64,000 nucleotides of DNA from Phlebotomus papatasi (lineage: Eukaryota > Arthropoda > Insecta > Diptera > Psychodidae): the NCBI RefSeq assembly GCF_024763615.1, contig NC_077223.1:96782627-96846626 (forward strand), in the 5' to 3' direction. A program made the position numbers and the translations under genes. The notes beneath the pieces were generated by a model. That model had not been told where the DNA came from. It made no database searches and saw nothing but the letters and a program-made list of their open reading frames with translations. Positions 34,360 through 43,109 of this stretch are shown in pieces (position 1 is the stretch's first letter; each line of letters opens with the position of its first letter).

Positions 34360-35655
34360 ATGGAAAATAGAAGGGTGCTGATCGTGTACACGTATCTAAA
34401 AAATCCTGGAATCAATTACGCGGACCTTGGAAAAGTCACAAATACCTCACGCCAGACCGTCCGGAAGGTGATTCTTCGATTCCTCGACAGCAAAACCACT
34501 GCCCAGAAACCTGGATGTGTAAAAAATCTGGGTATTAGAGATGGAGATTTGAAGAAAAAGGTGATCACGCGTTACAAGAACAATCCTGTGTCATCATTGA
34601 GGGATATAGCTAAAAAAAACTTAAATGTGCTCCCAGTCTTGTGCACAAAAACAAACGGAGGAATGGACTGAAAACTTTTAAGGCCCAAGCAGCCTCTCAT
34701 TGTACGGATGCACAATGTCAGTCAGTTAAAACACGAGCTCGAAGGCTGCACGATAAGATGATGTCTGGCTTTAGTGGGTGCATCTTGATGGATGATGAAA
34801 CATACGTAAAAGGAGACTTCAAACAATTACCAGGACAACAATATTACACCGCAAAGTCTCGCACAAAATGTAAGAAAAAGTACAGGTACAAAAATTATAA
34901 AAAGTGTAAGCCCTGATGGGGCTCACTGAAATTATAAAACTTATCAAGGGAAAATTGGGAACTGAAGGTGCCACCCATCTTTCAACTTCCTTGGAGTGAA
35001 CCGTCCACGGCGACTGATGCTCACTCACTGAAGTGCAGGGACAACTGACATGAACAAAAGCCCCAGCAACCTTCAGCACCCGCCTAGGGATGATGGGTTG
35101 GGTGTGTCATAGGAATGAAGGATTGGGATTGGTGGGTTTGGTCATCGACTGGGTTAACACTTGTCGAATGGGCCATACGCTCTACAAAAGGTTCTAAAAA
35201 CATATATCGTTTGGATGACAATCTGCTAATGTGGACGTCAGAGCAAGGCGTTCTTCATGCAAGGCAACATGAACTCATCAATTTACATCACGGAGTGCCT
35301 CCAAAAACACCTGTTGCCTCTGTACAGATGCCATGACATACCTCCGATCTTCTGTCCATATTTGGCGACATGCCATTACTCAAAAGCAACCAAAGAATGG
35401 TACGAGGAGAACGACGTTCGTTATGTACCAAAGGAGATGAATCCGCCAAACAATCCAAATATCCGTCAAATTGAAACATATCGGGCTATTATCAAATACG
35501 ATCTGAAAAAGAAGGCCAAACGCGTCGAGAACATTGAGGACTTCTAGAAAAAATGGAATGAAACAACCAAGAACCGCGATGATGATCTTATACAGACCTT
35601 GATGGGAGGACTCAAGAAGAAGATTCGAGATTTCGCCAATCAAATACTTGAATAA
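34360..35655 (+). pseudogene. DD37E mariner-like transposase, frameshifted and missing one catalytic Asp
   Basis: The likely start is the ATG at 34360 (MENRRVLIVYTYLKN), followed by a helix-turn-helix (INYADLGKVTNTSRQTVRKV) and a basic hinge. After a frameshift near 34640 the first catalytic Asp lies in CILMDDETYVKGDFKQLPG (34.78-34.84 kb). About 34915-35240 is foreign or scrambled sequence replacing roughly 20 residues of the core. The frame resumes with NSSIYITECLQKHLLP. The second Asp position is Tyr (TAT, 35359-35361, in CPYLATCHYSK). The Glu is present (35473-35475), with exactly 37 residues between them, which defines DD37E. A TAG at 35545 cuts the C-terminal tail. Non-functional. Confidence 0.85.
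34915..35240. other. foreign insert within the transposase pseudogene
   Basis: Between the two transposase blocks lies about 325 bp with no transposase similarity and a higher G+C content, including ACCGTCCACGGCGACTGATG. Both strands have stops, and an 86-codon minus-strand ORF (34819-35079) overlaps the junction without a motif. The origin is unknown. It may be a small insertion accompanied by a deletion of transposase sequence. Confidence 0.5.
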
Positions 35656-35899
35656 AAAACTAATATATCTAATAAACCTACAATGAATTAAAGTTTCAAA
35701 AAATATTTTTCTTTTGTTTTATTATTATGTAGATTTCATTTTTAAAGCATTATTCTTGGGAACAATTTTATCGTGGACACGCTTTATGCGAAAAAATAGC
35801 GTTTTCAATACAGCCCCATCTCCCCCTACAAAAATTTTTCAAGAATTCTACGCAATGATAATTTCCTTTTGCTGGCTAATTCTGCCCCAGTCTCCCCTC

Positions 35900-36167
35900 T
35901 AATTTTTTAACAGGTGCGAGCGGGGATATTTCAGAAAGGAATATTTTAAGATAATTTAATTTTCCACTTGCTTAATGAATAAGAGATCAGGACCTAAATA
36001 GACTCAGGCTGATCATAGAGAATATTTAGCCCGTAAAATTTGGCAGTAAAGGAAATTTAAGCGAAGGACCTTTAATCGATGTTTCTAAGCCGACAATGTA
36101 TGATAGTGTGGGATATACCTTTATTGTACAATAATTGATTTATTATTTTTTTTAATAAAGAAAAGTT
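35900..36167. other. no gene or repeat recognised
   Basis: Short AT-rich spacer between the mariner nest and a family X relative. Confidence 0.4.
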
Positions 36168-36676
36168 GCCTGTGAGGAATATTAGTTACCTTAAGCTAAT
36201 CTGGGCTTATCACTACACTGACTGGTTTGGATATTCCTATCGGAAAAGGATAAATCGAAAAACATTATATAGTTTACTAATTGCACGACGTTGTCTTTTC
36301 AATAAATTGATTATAATTTTTTTCAATAATCGAGATCATCAAATCAATGATAATTTCCAGATTTTTTCTAACCTTATTATCTCGGGTGGATTACCGGTCA
36401 AAATCCTAAAAGACAAAATTCTGAAACGGCCAAAGTACTGTAATTTGAAATCCCCAATTAGTAACAGTTTCATAGAAATTTCTGCGATTGCATCCCTTTT
36501 TGCTGGAGCTGGAGGCAAAGAAATGTTTTTTCTTTGTGTTTGGGAAATTATTCCACGCATTATTTTTCTTGTGTTTTCGACCCCATTCGAAATTTCTGGT
36601 TTCAGCATTGTGACACTTTCGAGGAGTCTAATTTCGCATTAAATTACAAAAGTTGAGATTGAAAAGAATCTCACTT
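36168..36676. repeat. family X relative, about 0.5 kb
   Basis: The left end, GCCTGTGAGGAATATTAGTT-ACC then AAGCTAATCTGGGCTTATCA, matches the left ends at about 52168 (CCTGTAAGGAATCTCAGCTA) and 60717. The right end, TTGAGATTGAAAAGAATCTC-ACTTAA, is the hairpin type ending family X. The 158-codon plus-strand ORF inside (36166-36642) has no motif and is most likely chance. It lies immediately upstream of the laminin block. Confidence 0.6.
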
Positions 36677-36700
36677 AATTTGCACTGGACACTGTATGTA

Positions 36701-36888
36701 CGGGAACATCGTGCTATTTTGAGCTGTGAGTTTACACTAATATGATATACGATTTTTTCGTGTAATTTATCTTTGTAAAACAATTGTGGAACTAAATAAA
36801 ATAATTGCAAGGCTTTGCTTCTTTAAAAATATCCTTATAAATCGTATATCAATGTAACCCCAGAGATCAAAATAGCCCCACCTCCCCA
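36701..36888. mobile_element. MITE at the left edge of the laminin duplication
   Basis: TA-CGGGAACATCGTGCTATTTTG..GATATACGAT on the left mirrors ATCGTATATCAATGTAACCC..CAAAATAGCCCCACCTCCCC on the right, 188 bp. A copy missing its outer left TIR lies at about 39461-39629 at the start of laminin copy 2. A one-ended match (AAAATAGTCCCACTTCTCC) is at about 59371. The left breakpoint of the duplicated laminin unit falls inside this MITE at about 36717-36720. Confidence 0.75.
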
Positions 36889-37048
36889 TATAAATTCATT
36901 ATTTCGATAGTTTCCCACTCAAGTTTTATTAGAAGATTTTTCTTAATTATTCTAGCCCATTTCAATATAAGTAGTTCTAAATACTAAACGAACAACTGTT
37001 AGTATTGGTATTTATTTGTATTGTATTGTATTATATATACAACGGAAG

Positions 37049-37287
37049 ATCGGTGCAAGCCTGAGACATATAGTACTGAGGACGATCCGGATGAATGTCT
37101 TCCGTGTGATTGCGACCTTGGAGGGGCTTTGGACAACAACTGTGACGTGGAGACGGGTCAGTGCAGATGTAGGCCAAACATGAGCGATCGAACATGTCAA
37201 TATTCCAAGGACAACCACTATCGGCCACCTTTGGAGACAGTCTACGAGGCAGAAGATGCATTGTGCACAGAATGTTTTAGCCATGAA
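37049..37287 (+). CDS. laminin beta chain, copy 1, exon a: end of an LE repeat into domain IV
   Basis: 239 nt, entered in phase 1 after a weak acceptor (CAACGGAAG) and left in phase 0 at GAA-GTGAGT. It reads RCKPETYS..ECLPCDCDLGGALDNNCDVETGQC..CRPNMSDRTC and then RPPLETVYEAEDALCTECFSHE. The first half is a laminin-type EGF (LE) repeat with its usual cysteine spacing. The second half leads into the globular domain IV of beta chains, as in LanB1, a secreted basement-membrane subunit. The matching exon in copy 2 is 39786-40024. Confidence 0.85.
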
Positions 37288-37424
37288 GTGAGTACACGAA
37301 ATTAGTTTTTTTACACGATTTATAGGTAGCAAATGATTTTCATTACTTTCAAGTTACCTTATTAACTGTTTCGTAAATAGAGCAATCAAACTATTGTTTA
37401 GATTTTGTTATGTGTTTTTCTTCA

Positions 37425-37930
37425 GCACAATGGTTTTATAGGTTCTGAAGAATTTTTCTTCATTTATGCGCTGAACATGACCATACCATCGAAGTTGTGA
37501 TCTCTCAATACGAGGAAGCAAGTCTTCGACTTTTACCTTCTCATGAACGGCTACGTTCCTCACTTGATCTAAACGAGTGATTTTCTTAAGCACTCGCTGC
37601 GGAGGTACCTTGTCTCGGCAATTTGTATTTACTATCTTTATTTTTCGGTAATTACCCAAATCTCATGACTATATAGATGAGAATAGGAATGAATTCAGTT
37701 TTGGAAACAGTTAATTTAGCGGAATGAGTAAGCTCGGTCTTCGTCACCACGCTTCTGCCAAGCTTCCTCATTACTGCAGAAGCCTGACCGATCCGCGACG
37801 AGGTTTCTACCATTAATCGTGAATAACACCCCGAGATACTTGAACTTCTCCATCTGTATCAATGGGATTCCATTAACGTGTAGAAGTCATTGTTCAAGCT
37901 GTTGAGAGATCATCACTGCTTTGCCTTTAC
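37425..37930 (-). pseudogene. non-LTR retrotransposon (LINE) reverse-transcriptase C-terminal fragment, antisense in the laminin intron
   Basis: On the minus strand: KAVMISQQLEQ, then MEKFKYLGVLFTINGRNLVA, TKTELTHSAKLTVSKTEF, HEIWVITEK, RITRLDQVRNVAVHE-type sequence (K in place of R here) and RIERSQLRWYGHVQRI. These are the hallmark blocks after the RT palm in many LINEs (FKYLGV, then L-R-W-x-G-H-V). Stops and frameshifts interrupt it. The same fragment is in copy 2, so it predates the laminin duplication. Clade not assigned. Confidence 0.8.
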
Positions 37931-38025
37931 TGTTTATTCTTGTTTTTTTTCTGATTAAAAACTCAGACCTCTCTTGTAATTGATTTGAAAGTTTAATTTT
38001 CACTTTTTTGTATCGCAATTTTCAG

Positions 38026-38430
38026 AATTGTACAATAGTAGTACCGAAGAAGAATTGGCAATCTGAACAAATTAGTCCTGGTTATGTGAGAGCCTCTGAA
38101 CAAACTGAAATTAACTTTGTGGTAGACGATGTTCCAACCACGACCAACTACACTGTTGTCATTCGGTACAGCACTCAAACGCCTGGAGATTGGGAAGTAG
38201 GCACAATCACGATGATTCGACCAAATGAATCTGATCCACAAGAAGTATGTGCTGAAACTAATTCTTCCAACGAAACTCGTCTACCCTTCCGTTTTCCTGG
38301 AGATCAAACGGAAGTTGACGGTCTAAAAGACATTTTCCTGGAAGGAGGGGAAACGTATCGCTTTAAAATTCACTTTGAGAGACACAATGCAACTCATGAT
38401 AATCCTGAAGCTCAGATCTTTGTTGATTCG
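38026..38430 (+). CDS. laminin beta chain, copy 1, exon b: domain IV (type B) core
   Basis: 405 nt, phase 0 to phase 0, bounded by ATTTTCAG and TTCG-GTGAGA. It begins NCTIVVPKKNWQSEQISPGY and includes TNYTVVIRYSTQTPGDWEVG, TRLPFRFPGDQTEVDGLKD and TYRFKIHFERHN, a beta-sandwich-like stretch typical of laminin IV type B, a domain found in beta chains and not in gamma chains. It contains several N-x-S/T sites (NYT, NES, NSS, NET). Reading past the donor soon meets a stop, consistent with a real exon end. Confidence 0.9.
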
Positions 38431-38491
38431 GTGAGAAGAAATTTTCTGAGGGTATTTGGGTTTGTGAATTCTATATCAAAACTTTTTATAG

Positions 38492-38660
38492 CTTGTGCTT
38501 GTTCCCGTGATTGATATTGAGAGGATGTTTCCTGAAAGGCTAAGAGGCATGGTAGAAGAATGCAAAACACTCTACAATCTTAATTTTGATACTACAGTTT
38601 CGGCACAGTGTAAATTTATTAGCTTGATTGCTAGAACAATTGTTTACAATGGAGCCAAAC
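38492..38660 (+). CDS. laminin beta chain, copy 1, exon c: end of domain IV
   Basis: 169 nt after a 61-nt intron (acceptor TTTTTATAG, donor AAAC-GTAAGT). It continues the frame from the preceding exon: LVLVPVIDIERMFPERLRG, MVEECKTLYNLNFDT, QCKFISLIARTIVYNGAK. It ends in phase 1. The DS-LVLVP junction matches the usual start of the last strand region of domain IV. It has too few codons to stand alone but is open throughout and intact in both copies. Confidence 0.85.
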
Positions 38661-38767
38661 GTAAGTAAAATGTGATAATGTGTAAGGGACTGTGAAAGCA
38701 CTCTTCCTTATGGAGACCCGAGTATTATTTTGAGAGTTATAATTATTTTGTATCTCTCGTATTTCAG

Positions 38768-39424
38768 CATGTAATTGCAATCCAATAGGGTCGATAAGCT
38801 ACCAATGTGACGATAGATTTGGCGGACAATGTCTTTGTAAGATGAACGTTATGGGAAGACAGTGTGATAGGTGCGTTCCAGAAACGTACGATTTCAATTC
38901 CCAAGGATGCACAGAATGCGATTGCAACAGCATTGGATCTCAGGACAATAACTGTGATTTGATAACAGGACAATGCAAATGCAAACCTAATGTCTACGGC
39001 ATGCACTGCGATCAATGTCTTCCTGGCTTTTGGAATTTCCCGAACTGTGAGAAGTGCCAGTGCAATGGACATTCTGACACCTGTGACTCAATCACAGGAA
39101 AGTGTCAGAATTGTCAGGACTTCACCACTGGCAATAATTGCGACTGGTGCATTAACGGCTTCTACGGAAATCCACTGGAAGGCAGTGAAATCGGCTGCCA
39201 ACCATGTCGCTGTCCAGGGACTTATGAATCTGGCGAATCTAATGCTTACGGATGCACTCTCGATCCCGAAACAAATGATATACTCTGCAACTGTATAGAA
39301 GGCTATACAGGACCGAAATGCGATGCCCGTGCTGAGGATTATTACAAAAGCAATGAGACGAATGGTCTTTCTCAGCAATGCATACGTAAGACTGATGAGC
39401 AGCACGCAGTGTCTTCTGATAATC
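38768..39424 (+). CDS. laminin beta chain, copy 1, exon d: four LE repeats, one with a lost cysteine
   Basis: 657 nt, phase 1 to phase 1, after a 107-nt intron (acceptor TATTTCAG, donor AATC-GTAAGT). It encodes LE repeats starting PCNCNPIGSISYQCDD, CDCNSIGSQDNNCDLITGQC, CQCNGHSDTCDSITGKC and CRCPGTYESGESNAYGC. In the last repeat the expected CDAC reads CDAR (CGT at about 39328), leaving an unpaired cysteine; copy 2 has TGT there. The residues before the donor also differ (KTDEQHAVSSDN against KTRVEREVSSDN). The extracellular rod segment lies before the coiled coil, which is not in this window. Confidence 0.88.
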
Positions 39425-39785
39425 GTAAGTATATATTGTCCTAATATCTAGCTGGGCTTTTTGAGCTATGGGGCTATATTAATATACGATTTTTTCGTGT
39501 AATTTACCTTTGTAAAACAATTGTGGAACTAAATAAAACAATTGCAAGGCTTTGCTTCTTTAAAAATATCCTTATAAATCGTATATCAATGTAGCCCCAG
39601 AGTTCAAAATAGTCCCAGCTCCCCATATAAATTCGTTATTTCGATATTTTACCACTCAAGTTTTATTAGAATATCTTTCTTCATTATTCTAGCCCATTTC
39701 AATATAAGTAGTTCTAAATACTAAACGAACAACTGTTAGTATTGGTATTTATTTGTATTGTATTGTATTATATATACAACGGAAG

Positions 39786-40024
39786 ATCGGTGCAAGCCTG
39801 AGACATATAGTACTGAGGACGATCCGGATGAATGTCTTCCGTGTGATTGCGACCTTGGAGGGGCTTTGGACAACAACTGTGACGTGGAGACGGGTCAGTG
39901 CAGATGTAGGCCAAACATGAGCGATCGAACATGTCAATATTCCAAGGACAACCACTATCGGCCACCTTTGGAGACAGTCTACGAGGCAGAAGATGCATTG
40001 TGCACAGAATGTTTTAGCCATGAG
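39786..40024 (+). CDS. laminin beta chain, copy 2, exon a
   Basis: 239 nt with the same encoded residues as copy 1 exon a. The donor is GAG-GTGAGT, closer to consensus than copy 1's GAA-GTGAGT (a synonymous change). Because exon d of copy 1 ends in phase 1 and this exon starts in phase 1, copy 1 could splice straight into it, joining AAT-C with AT-CGG to make a His codon. Confidence 0.85.
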
Positions 40025-40161
40025 GTGAGTACACGAAATTAGTTTTTTTACACGATTTATAGGTAGCAAATGATTTTCATTACTTTCAAGTTACCTTATT
40101 AACTGTTTCGTAAATAGAGCAATAAAACTATTGTTTAGATTTTGTTATGTGTTTTTCTTCA

Positions 40162-40485
40162 GCACGATGGTTTTATAGGTTCTGAAGAATTTTTCTTCAT
40201 TTATGCGCTGAACATGACCATACCATCGAAGTTGTGATCTCTCAATACGAGAAAGCAAGTCTTCGACTTTTACCTCCTCATGAACGGCTACGTTCCTCAC
40301 TTGATCTAAACGAGTGATTCTCTTAAGCACTCGCTGCGGAGGTACCTTTTCTCGGCAATTTGTATTTACTATCTTTATTTTTCGGTCATTACCCAAATCT
40401 CAGGAATATAGGTGAGAATAGGAATGAATTCAGTTTTGGAAACCGTTAATTTAGCGAAATGAGTAAGCTCGGTCTTCGTCACCAC
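40162..40485 (-). pseudogene. LINE reverse-transcriptase fragment in copy 2 intron, C-terminal part
   Basis: Same antisense fragment as 37425-37930. It includes RITRLDQVRNVAVHEEVKVE and RIERSQLRWYGHVQRI. It is cut at 40485 by the hAT MITE and resumes at 40774. Small differences from copy 1 (EEVKVEDLLSR against EKVKVEDLLPR) are consistent with neutral decay. Confidence 0.8.
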
Positions 40486-40765
40486 CAAGCGCCTGGCAAG
40501 TTGGCCTTTTTATATGGAGCTATTTGAAACCAATTCCTAAATTGACCTCGGACTCAGCTCACAGTGCTCCAAGGAAAAAAATTATTTAAACAAAAATTTA
40601 GTATTTTTATCTCTTTATACGGAAAAGTATCTTATAATACGGAAAAACTTCTCACTTTTTAAATATTTAGCCTAACGATCACGAGTGCAGAAAAATTTCC
40701 ATACGCATTTGTATGTGAAAGTAAGAAATTGGCTTCAACTTTGAGGGCCACTCGCCGGGGACTAG
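40486..40765. mobile_element. hAT-type MITE H, copy 1, within laminin copy 2 intron
   Basis: 280 bp flanked by the perfect 8-bp duplication GTCACCAC (40478-40485 and 40766-40773). Copy 1 of the laminin block has a single GTCACCAC at the same place, an empty site that proves insertion. The ends are CAAGCGCCTGGCAAGTTGGC and GGCCACTCGCCGGGGACTAG, imperfect inverted repeats. The inner arms include CATACGCATTTGTATG. The 8-bp target duplication and short imperfect TIRs fit hAT. A second copy is at 52981-53259. Confidence 0.92.
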
Positions 40766-40773
40766 GTCACCAC

Positions 40774-40954
40774 GCTTCTGCCAAGCTTCCTCATTACTGC
40801 AGAAGCCTGACCGATCCGCGACGAGGTTCCTACCATTAATCGTGAATAACACCCCGAGATACTTGAACTTCTCCATCTGTATCAATGGGATTCCATTAAC
40901 GTGTAGAAGTCATTGTTCAAGCTGTTGAGAGATCATCACTGCTTTGCCTTTACT
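40774..40954 (-). pseudogene. LINE reverse-transcriptase fragment in copy 2 intron, FKYLGV part
   Basis: On the minus strand it encodes KAVMISQQLEQ and MEKFKYLGVLFTINGRNLVA, the part of the LINE fragment lying beyond the MITE insertion. It is contiguous with 40162-40485 in the empty-site copy. Confidence 0.8.
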
Positions 40955-41049
40955 GTTTATTCTTGTTTTTTTTTCTGATTAAAAACTCAGACCTCTCTTG
41001 TAATTGATTTGAAAGTTTAATTTTCACTTTTTTGTATCGCAATTTTCAG

Positions 41050-41454
41050 AATTGTACAATAGTAGTACCGAAGAAGAATTGGCAATCTGAACAAATTAGT
41101 CCTGGTTATGTGAGAGCCTCTGAACAAACTGAAATTACCTTCGTGGTAGACGATGTTCCAACCACGACCAACTACACTGTTGTCATTCGGTACAGCACTC
41201 AAACGCCTGGAGATTGGGAAGTAGGCACAATCACGATGATTCGACCAAATGAATCTGATCCCCAAGGAGTATGTGCTGAAACTAATTCTTCCAACGAAAC
41301 TCGTCTACCCTTCCGTTTTCCTGGAGATCAAACGGAAGTTGACGGTCTGAAAGACATTTTTCTGGAAGAAGGGAAAACGTATCGCTTTAAAATTCACTTT
41401 GAGAGACACAATGCAACTCATAATAATCCTGAAGCTCAGATCCTTGTTGATTCG
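41050..41454 (+). CDS. laminin beta chain, copy 2, exon b: domain IV core
   Basis: 405 nt, intact splice sites. It differs from copy 1 by a handful of replacements: EITFV for EINFV, PQGVC for PQEVC, LEEGKTY for LEGGETY, HNNPE for HDNPE and AQILVD for AQIFVD. No stop or frameshift. Two copies open over 135 codons with few differences indicates recent duplication, selection, or both. Confidence 0.9.
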
Positions 41455-41515
41455 GTGAGAAGAAATTTTCTGAGGGTATTTTGGTTTGTGAATTCTATAT
41501 CAAAACTTTTTATAG

Positions 41516-41684
41516 CTTGTGCTTGTTCCCGTGATCGATATTGAGAGGATGTTTCCTGAAAGGCTAAGAGGCATGGTAGAAGAATGCAAAACACTCTACA
41601 ATCTTAATTTTGATACTACAGTTTCGGCACAGTGTAAATTTATTAGCTTGATTGCTAGAACAATTGTTTACAATGGAGCCAAAC
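41516..41684 (+). CDS. laminin beta chain, copy 2, exon c: end of domain IV
   Basis: 169 nt. The encoded sequence is the same as copy 1 exon c as far as I can read; one silent change (ATC for ATT, Ile). Preceded by a 61-nt intron and followed by a 107-nt intron of matching sequence. Confidence 0.85.
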
Positions 41685-41791
41685 GTAAGTAAAATGAGAT
41701 AATGTGTAAGGGACTGTGAAAGCACTCTTCCTTATGGAGACCCGAGTATTATTTTGAGAGTTATAATTATTATGTATCTCTTGTATTTCAG

Positions 41792-42448
41792 CATGTAATT
41801 GCAATCCAATAGGGTCGATAAGCTACCAATGTGACGATAGATTTGGCGGACAATGTCTTTGTAAGATGAACGTTATGGGAAGACAGTGTGATAGGTGCGT
41901 TCCAGAAACGTACGATTTCAATTCCCAAGGATGCACAGAATGCGATTGCAACAGCATTGGATCTCAGGACAATAACTGTGATTTGATAACAGGACAATGC
42001 AAATGCAAACCTAATGTCTACGGCATGCACTGCGATCAATGTCTTCCTGGCTTTTGGAACTTCCCGAACTGTGAGAAGTGCCAGTGCAATGGACATTCTG
42101 ACACCTGTGACTCAATCACAGGAAAGTGTCAGAATTGTCAGGACTTCACCACTGGCAATAATTGCGACTGGTGCATTAACGGCTTCTACGGAAATCCACT
42201 GGAAGGCAGTGAAAACGGCTGCCAACCATGTCGCTGTCCAGGGACTTATGAATCTGGCGAATCTAATGCTTACGGATGCACTCTCGATCCCCAAACAAAT
42301 GATATACTCTGCAACTGTATAGAAGGCTATACAGGACCGAAATGCGATGCCTGTGCTGAGGATTATTACAAAAGCAACGAGACGAACGATCCTTCTCAGC
42401 AATGCATTCGTAAGACTCGTGTGGAGCGCGAAGTGTCTTCTGATAATC
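41792..42448 (+). CDS. laminin beta chain, copy 2, exon d: four LE repeats, complete cysteines
   Basis: 657 nt, phase 1 to phase 1. It differs from copy 1 at GSENGC (copy 1 GSEIGC), DPQTND (DPETND), CDACAED (CDARAED), NDPSQQC (NGLSQQC) and KTRVEREV (KTDEQHAV). The cysteine in CDAC is the one expected in this LE repeat, so copy 2 looks like the structurally normal version. No continuing LE exon was found in the 21.5 kb downstream. Confidence 0.88.
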
Positions 42449-42650
42449 GTGAGTATATATTACCCTAATATCTAGCTGGACTTTTCCAAAACCTTTGACT
42501 GCATCTATCGAATGAGCTACTTTATTTTAAGTAGTAGAGTGTAAACTTTGGTAAGCTTTACACTTAAGAACCATCTTAACTTCCGTTGGCAAATTACCTT
42601 AACAATTTGAAGTAATTTTAACATGTTGTTTCTCTTATGCCCTAGATACA

Positions 42651-42853
42651 CTTATGACTTAAGTTGAGAGACGGCTTAACGTAATTATATTCAATATAAT
42701 GATTTGACTAAATTCCCATCATTTCCCGGAGTCGTTTCTCTGCTTAAGCCGAGAAAGGATTAGTCAGGAACAGATATAAATGTAATCTGATCATTATTTG
42801 GATTATAATTACCTTAAGCTGCCTCTCGGCTTAGGTCGTAAACGTGTCTGAGG
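42651..42853. mobile_element. MITE family J, copy 3
   Basis: CCTAGATACACTTATGACTT-AAGTTGAGAGACGGCTTA on the left against TAAGCTGCCTCTCGGCTTAG-GTCGTAAACGTGTCTGAGG on the right. Internal AAGCCGAGAAAGGATTAGTC arms match the copy at 20799. Confidence 0.8.
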
Positions 42854-43109
42854 CATTATTATATTATTATATAAACGTTAATGGTCGTACGCATAGTCTG
42901 AATTGGCGATAGCTCTTCGGAACTAGTAATTGAAGCACGTTGTGGGCTATCGTTCTCTGCTTAGTGTGCTCCTACTTCCTTTCTTTATAAAATGATCTCT
43001 TCTCTGTTCATCAGATTTGCTTGTTTATGAATCCAGATTTATTTTGCAAGTTAGGTACTTTGCAACTACCCTTGAATATTCATTCATTTATTCATTTTCA
43101 ACCGCTTAT

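Larger units (their letters stand above)
34033..35826 (+). mobile_element. mariner-type element of the DD37E (mosquito ITmD37E-like) group, inactive
   Basis: The right terminus, read inwards, is TA-GGGGGAGATGGGGCTGTATTG; the left is TA-GGGGAATGTAGGGCTACAT with a small duplication of the GGACTACATTGAAAAATACT part. Further inside, both ends carry CATGTCCACGATAAAATTGT-like sequence (left about 34196, right about 35757, inverted), giving long interrupted TIRs. The 1.8 kb length suits a full element carrying one transposase, which is disabled here. Confidence 0.85.
33885..35899. mobile_element. outer TA-flanked MITE interrupted by the mariner element
   Basis: TA-GGGGAGACCGGAGCAGATTA on the left and TAATTCTGCCCCAGTCTCCCC-TC-TA on the right are inverted. 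Removing the inner element (34033-35826) leaves about 220 bp, the size of other MITEs here. The inner insertion is at a TA, so this is one TA-targeting element inside another. Confidence 0.75.
36717..39461 (+). repeat. tandem duplication unit, laminin copy 1
   Basis: About 2.74 kb spanning the inner part of a MITE, the four exons a-d (1,470 coding nt) and 32 nt of the next intron (39425-39456). The following copy starts at about 39461, where the intron tail CTAGCTGGGCTTTTT changes to the MITE sequence GAGCTATGGGG. The original intron continues CTAGCTGGACTTTTCC after copy 2, and the original MITE reads CTATTTTGAGC, so the junction shows a TTTT microhomology. Confidence 0.85.
39461..42480 (+). 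repeat. tandem duplication unit, laminin copy 2
   Basis: Direct repeat of the preceding unit: offset 2,737 bp at exon a and 3,024 bp from exon b on, the increase being a 280 bp MITE plus its 8 bp target duplication (288 bp) with one compensating base. Exons and introns are otherwise nearly identical to copy 1. The unique downstream intron continues past 42480. Confidence 0.88.

Noticed and set aside
36166..36642. 158-codon plus-strand ORF just upstream of the laminin block, considered as an upstream exon
   Set aside because: It starts in a family X left end also found at 52.2 and 60.7 kb, has no laminin LN or LE signature, and shows no cysteine pattern.
38764..39405. Antisense and alternate-frame ORFs of about 100 codons opposite the laminin LE exons (also 41788-42402)
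   Set aside because: Shadows created by Cys-codon-rich coding sequence; the sense frame has clear LE repeats.
37049..42448. Laminin gamma (LanB2) or alpha chain identity
   Set aside because: The domain between LE groups is type B (beta-specific); gamma chains have a laminin IV type A domain, and alpha-type domains (LG, IV-A) are absent.
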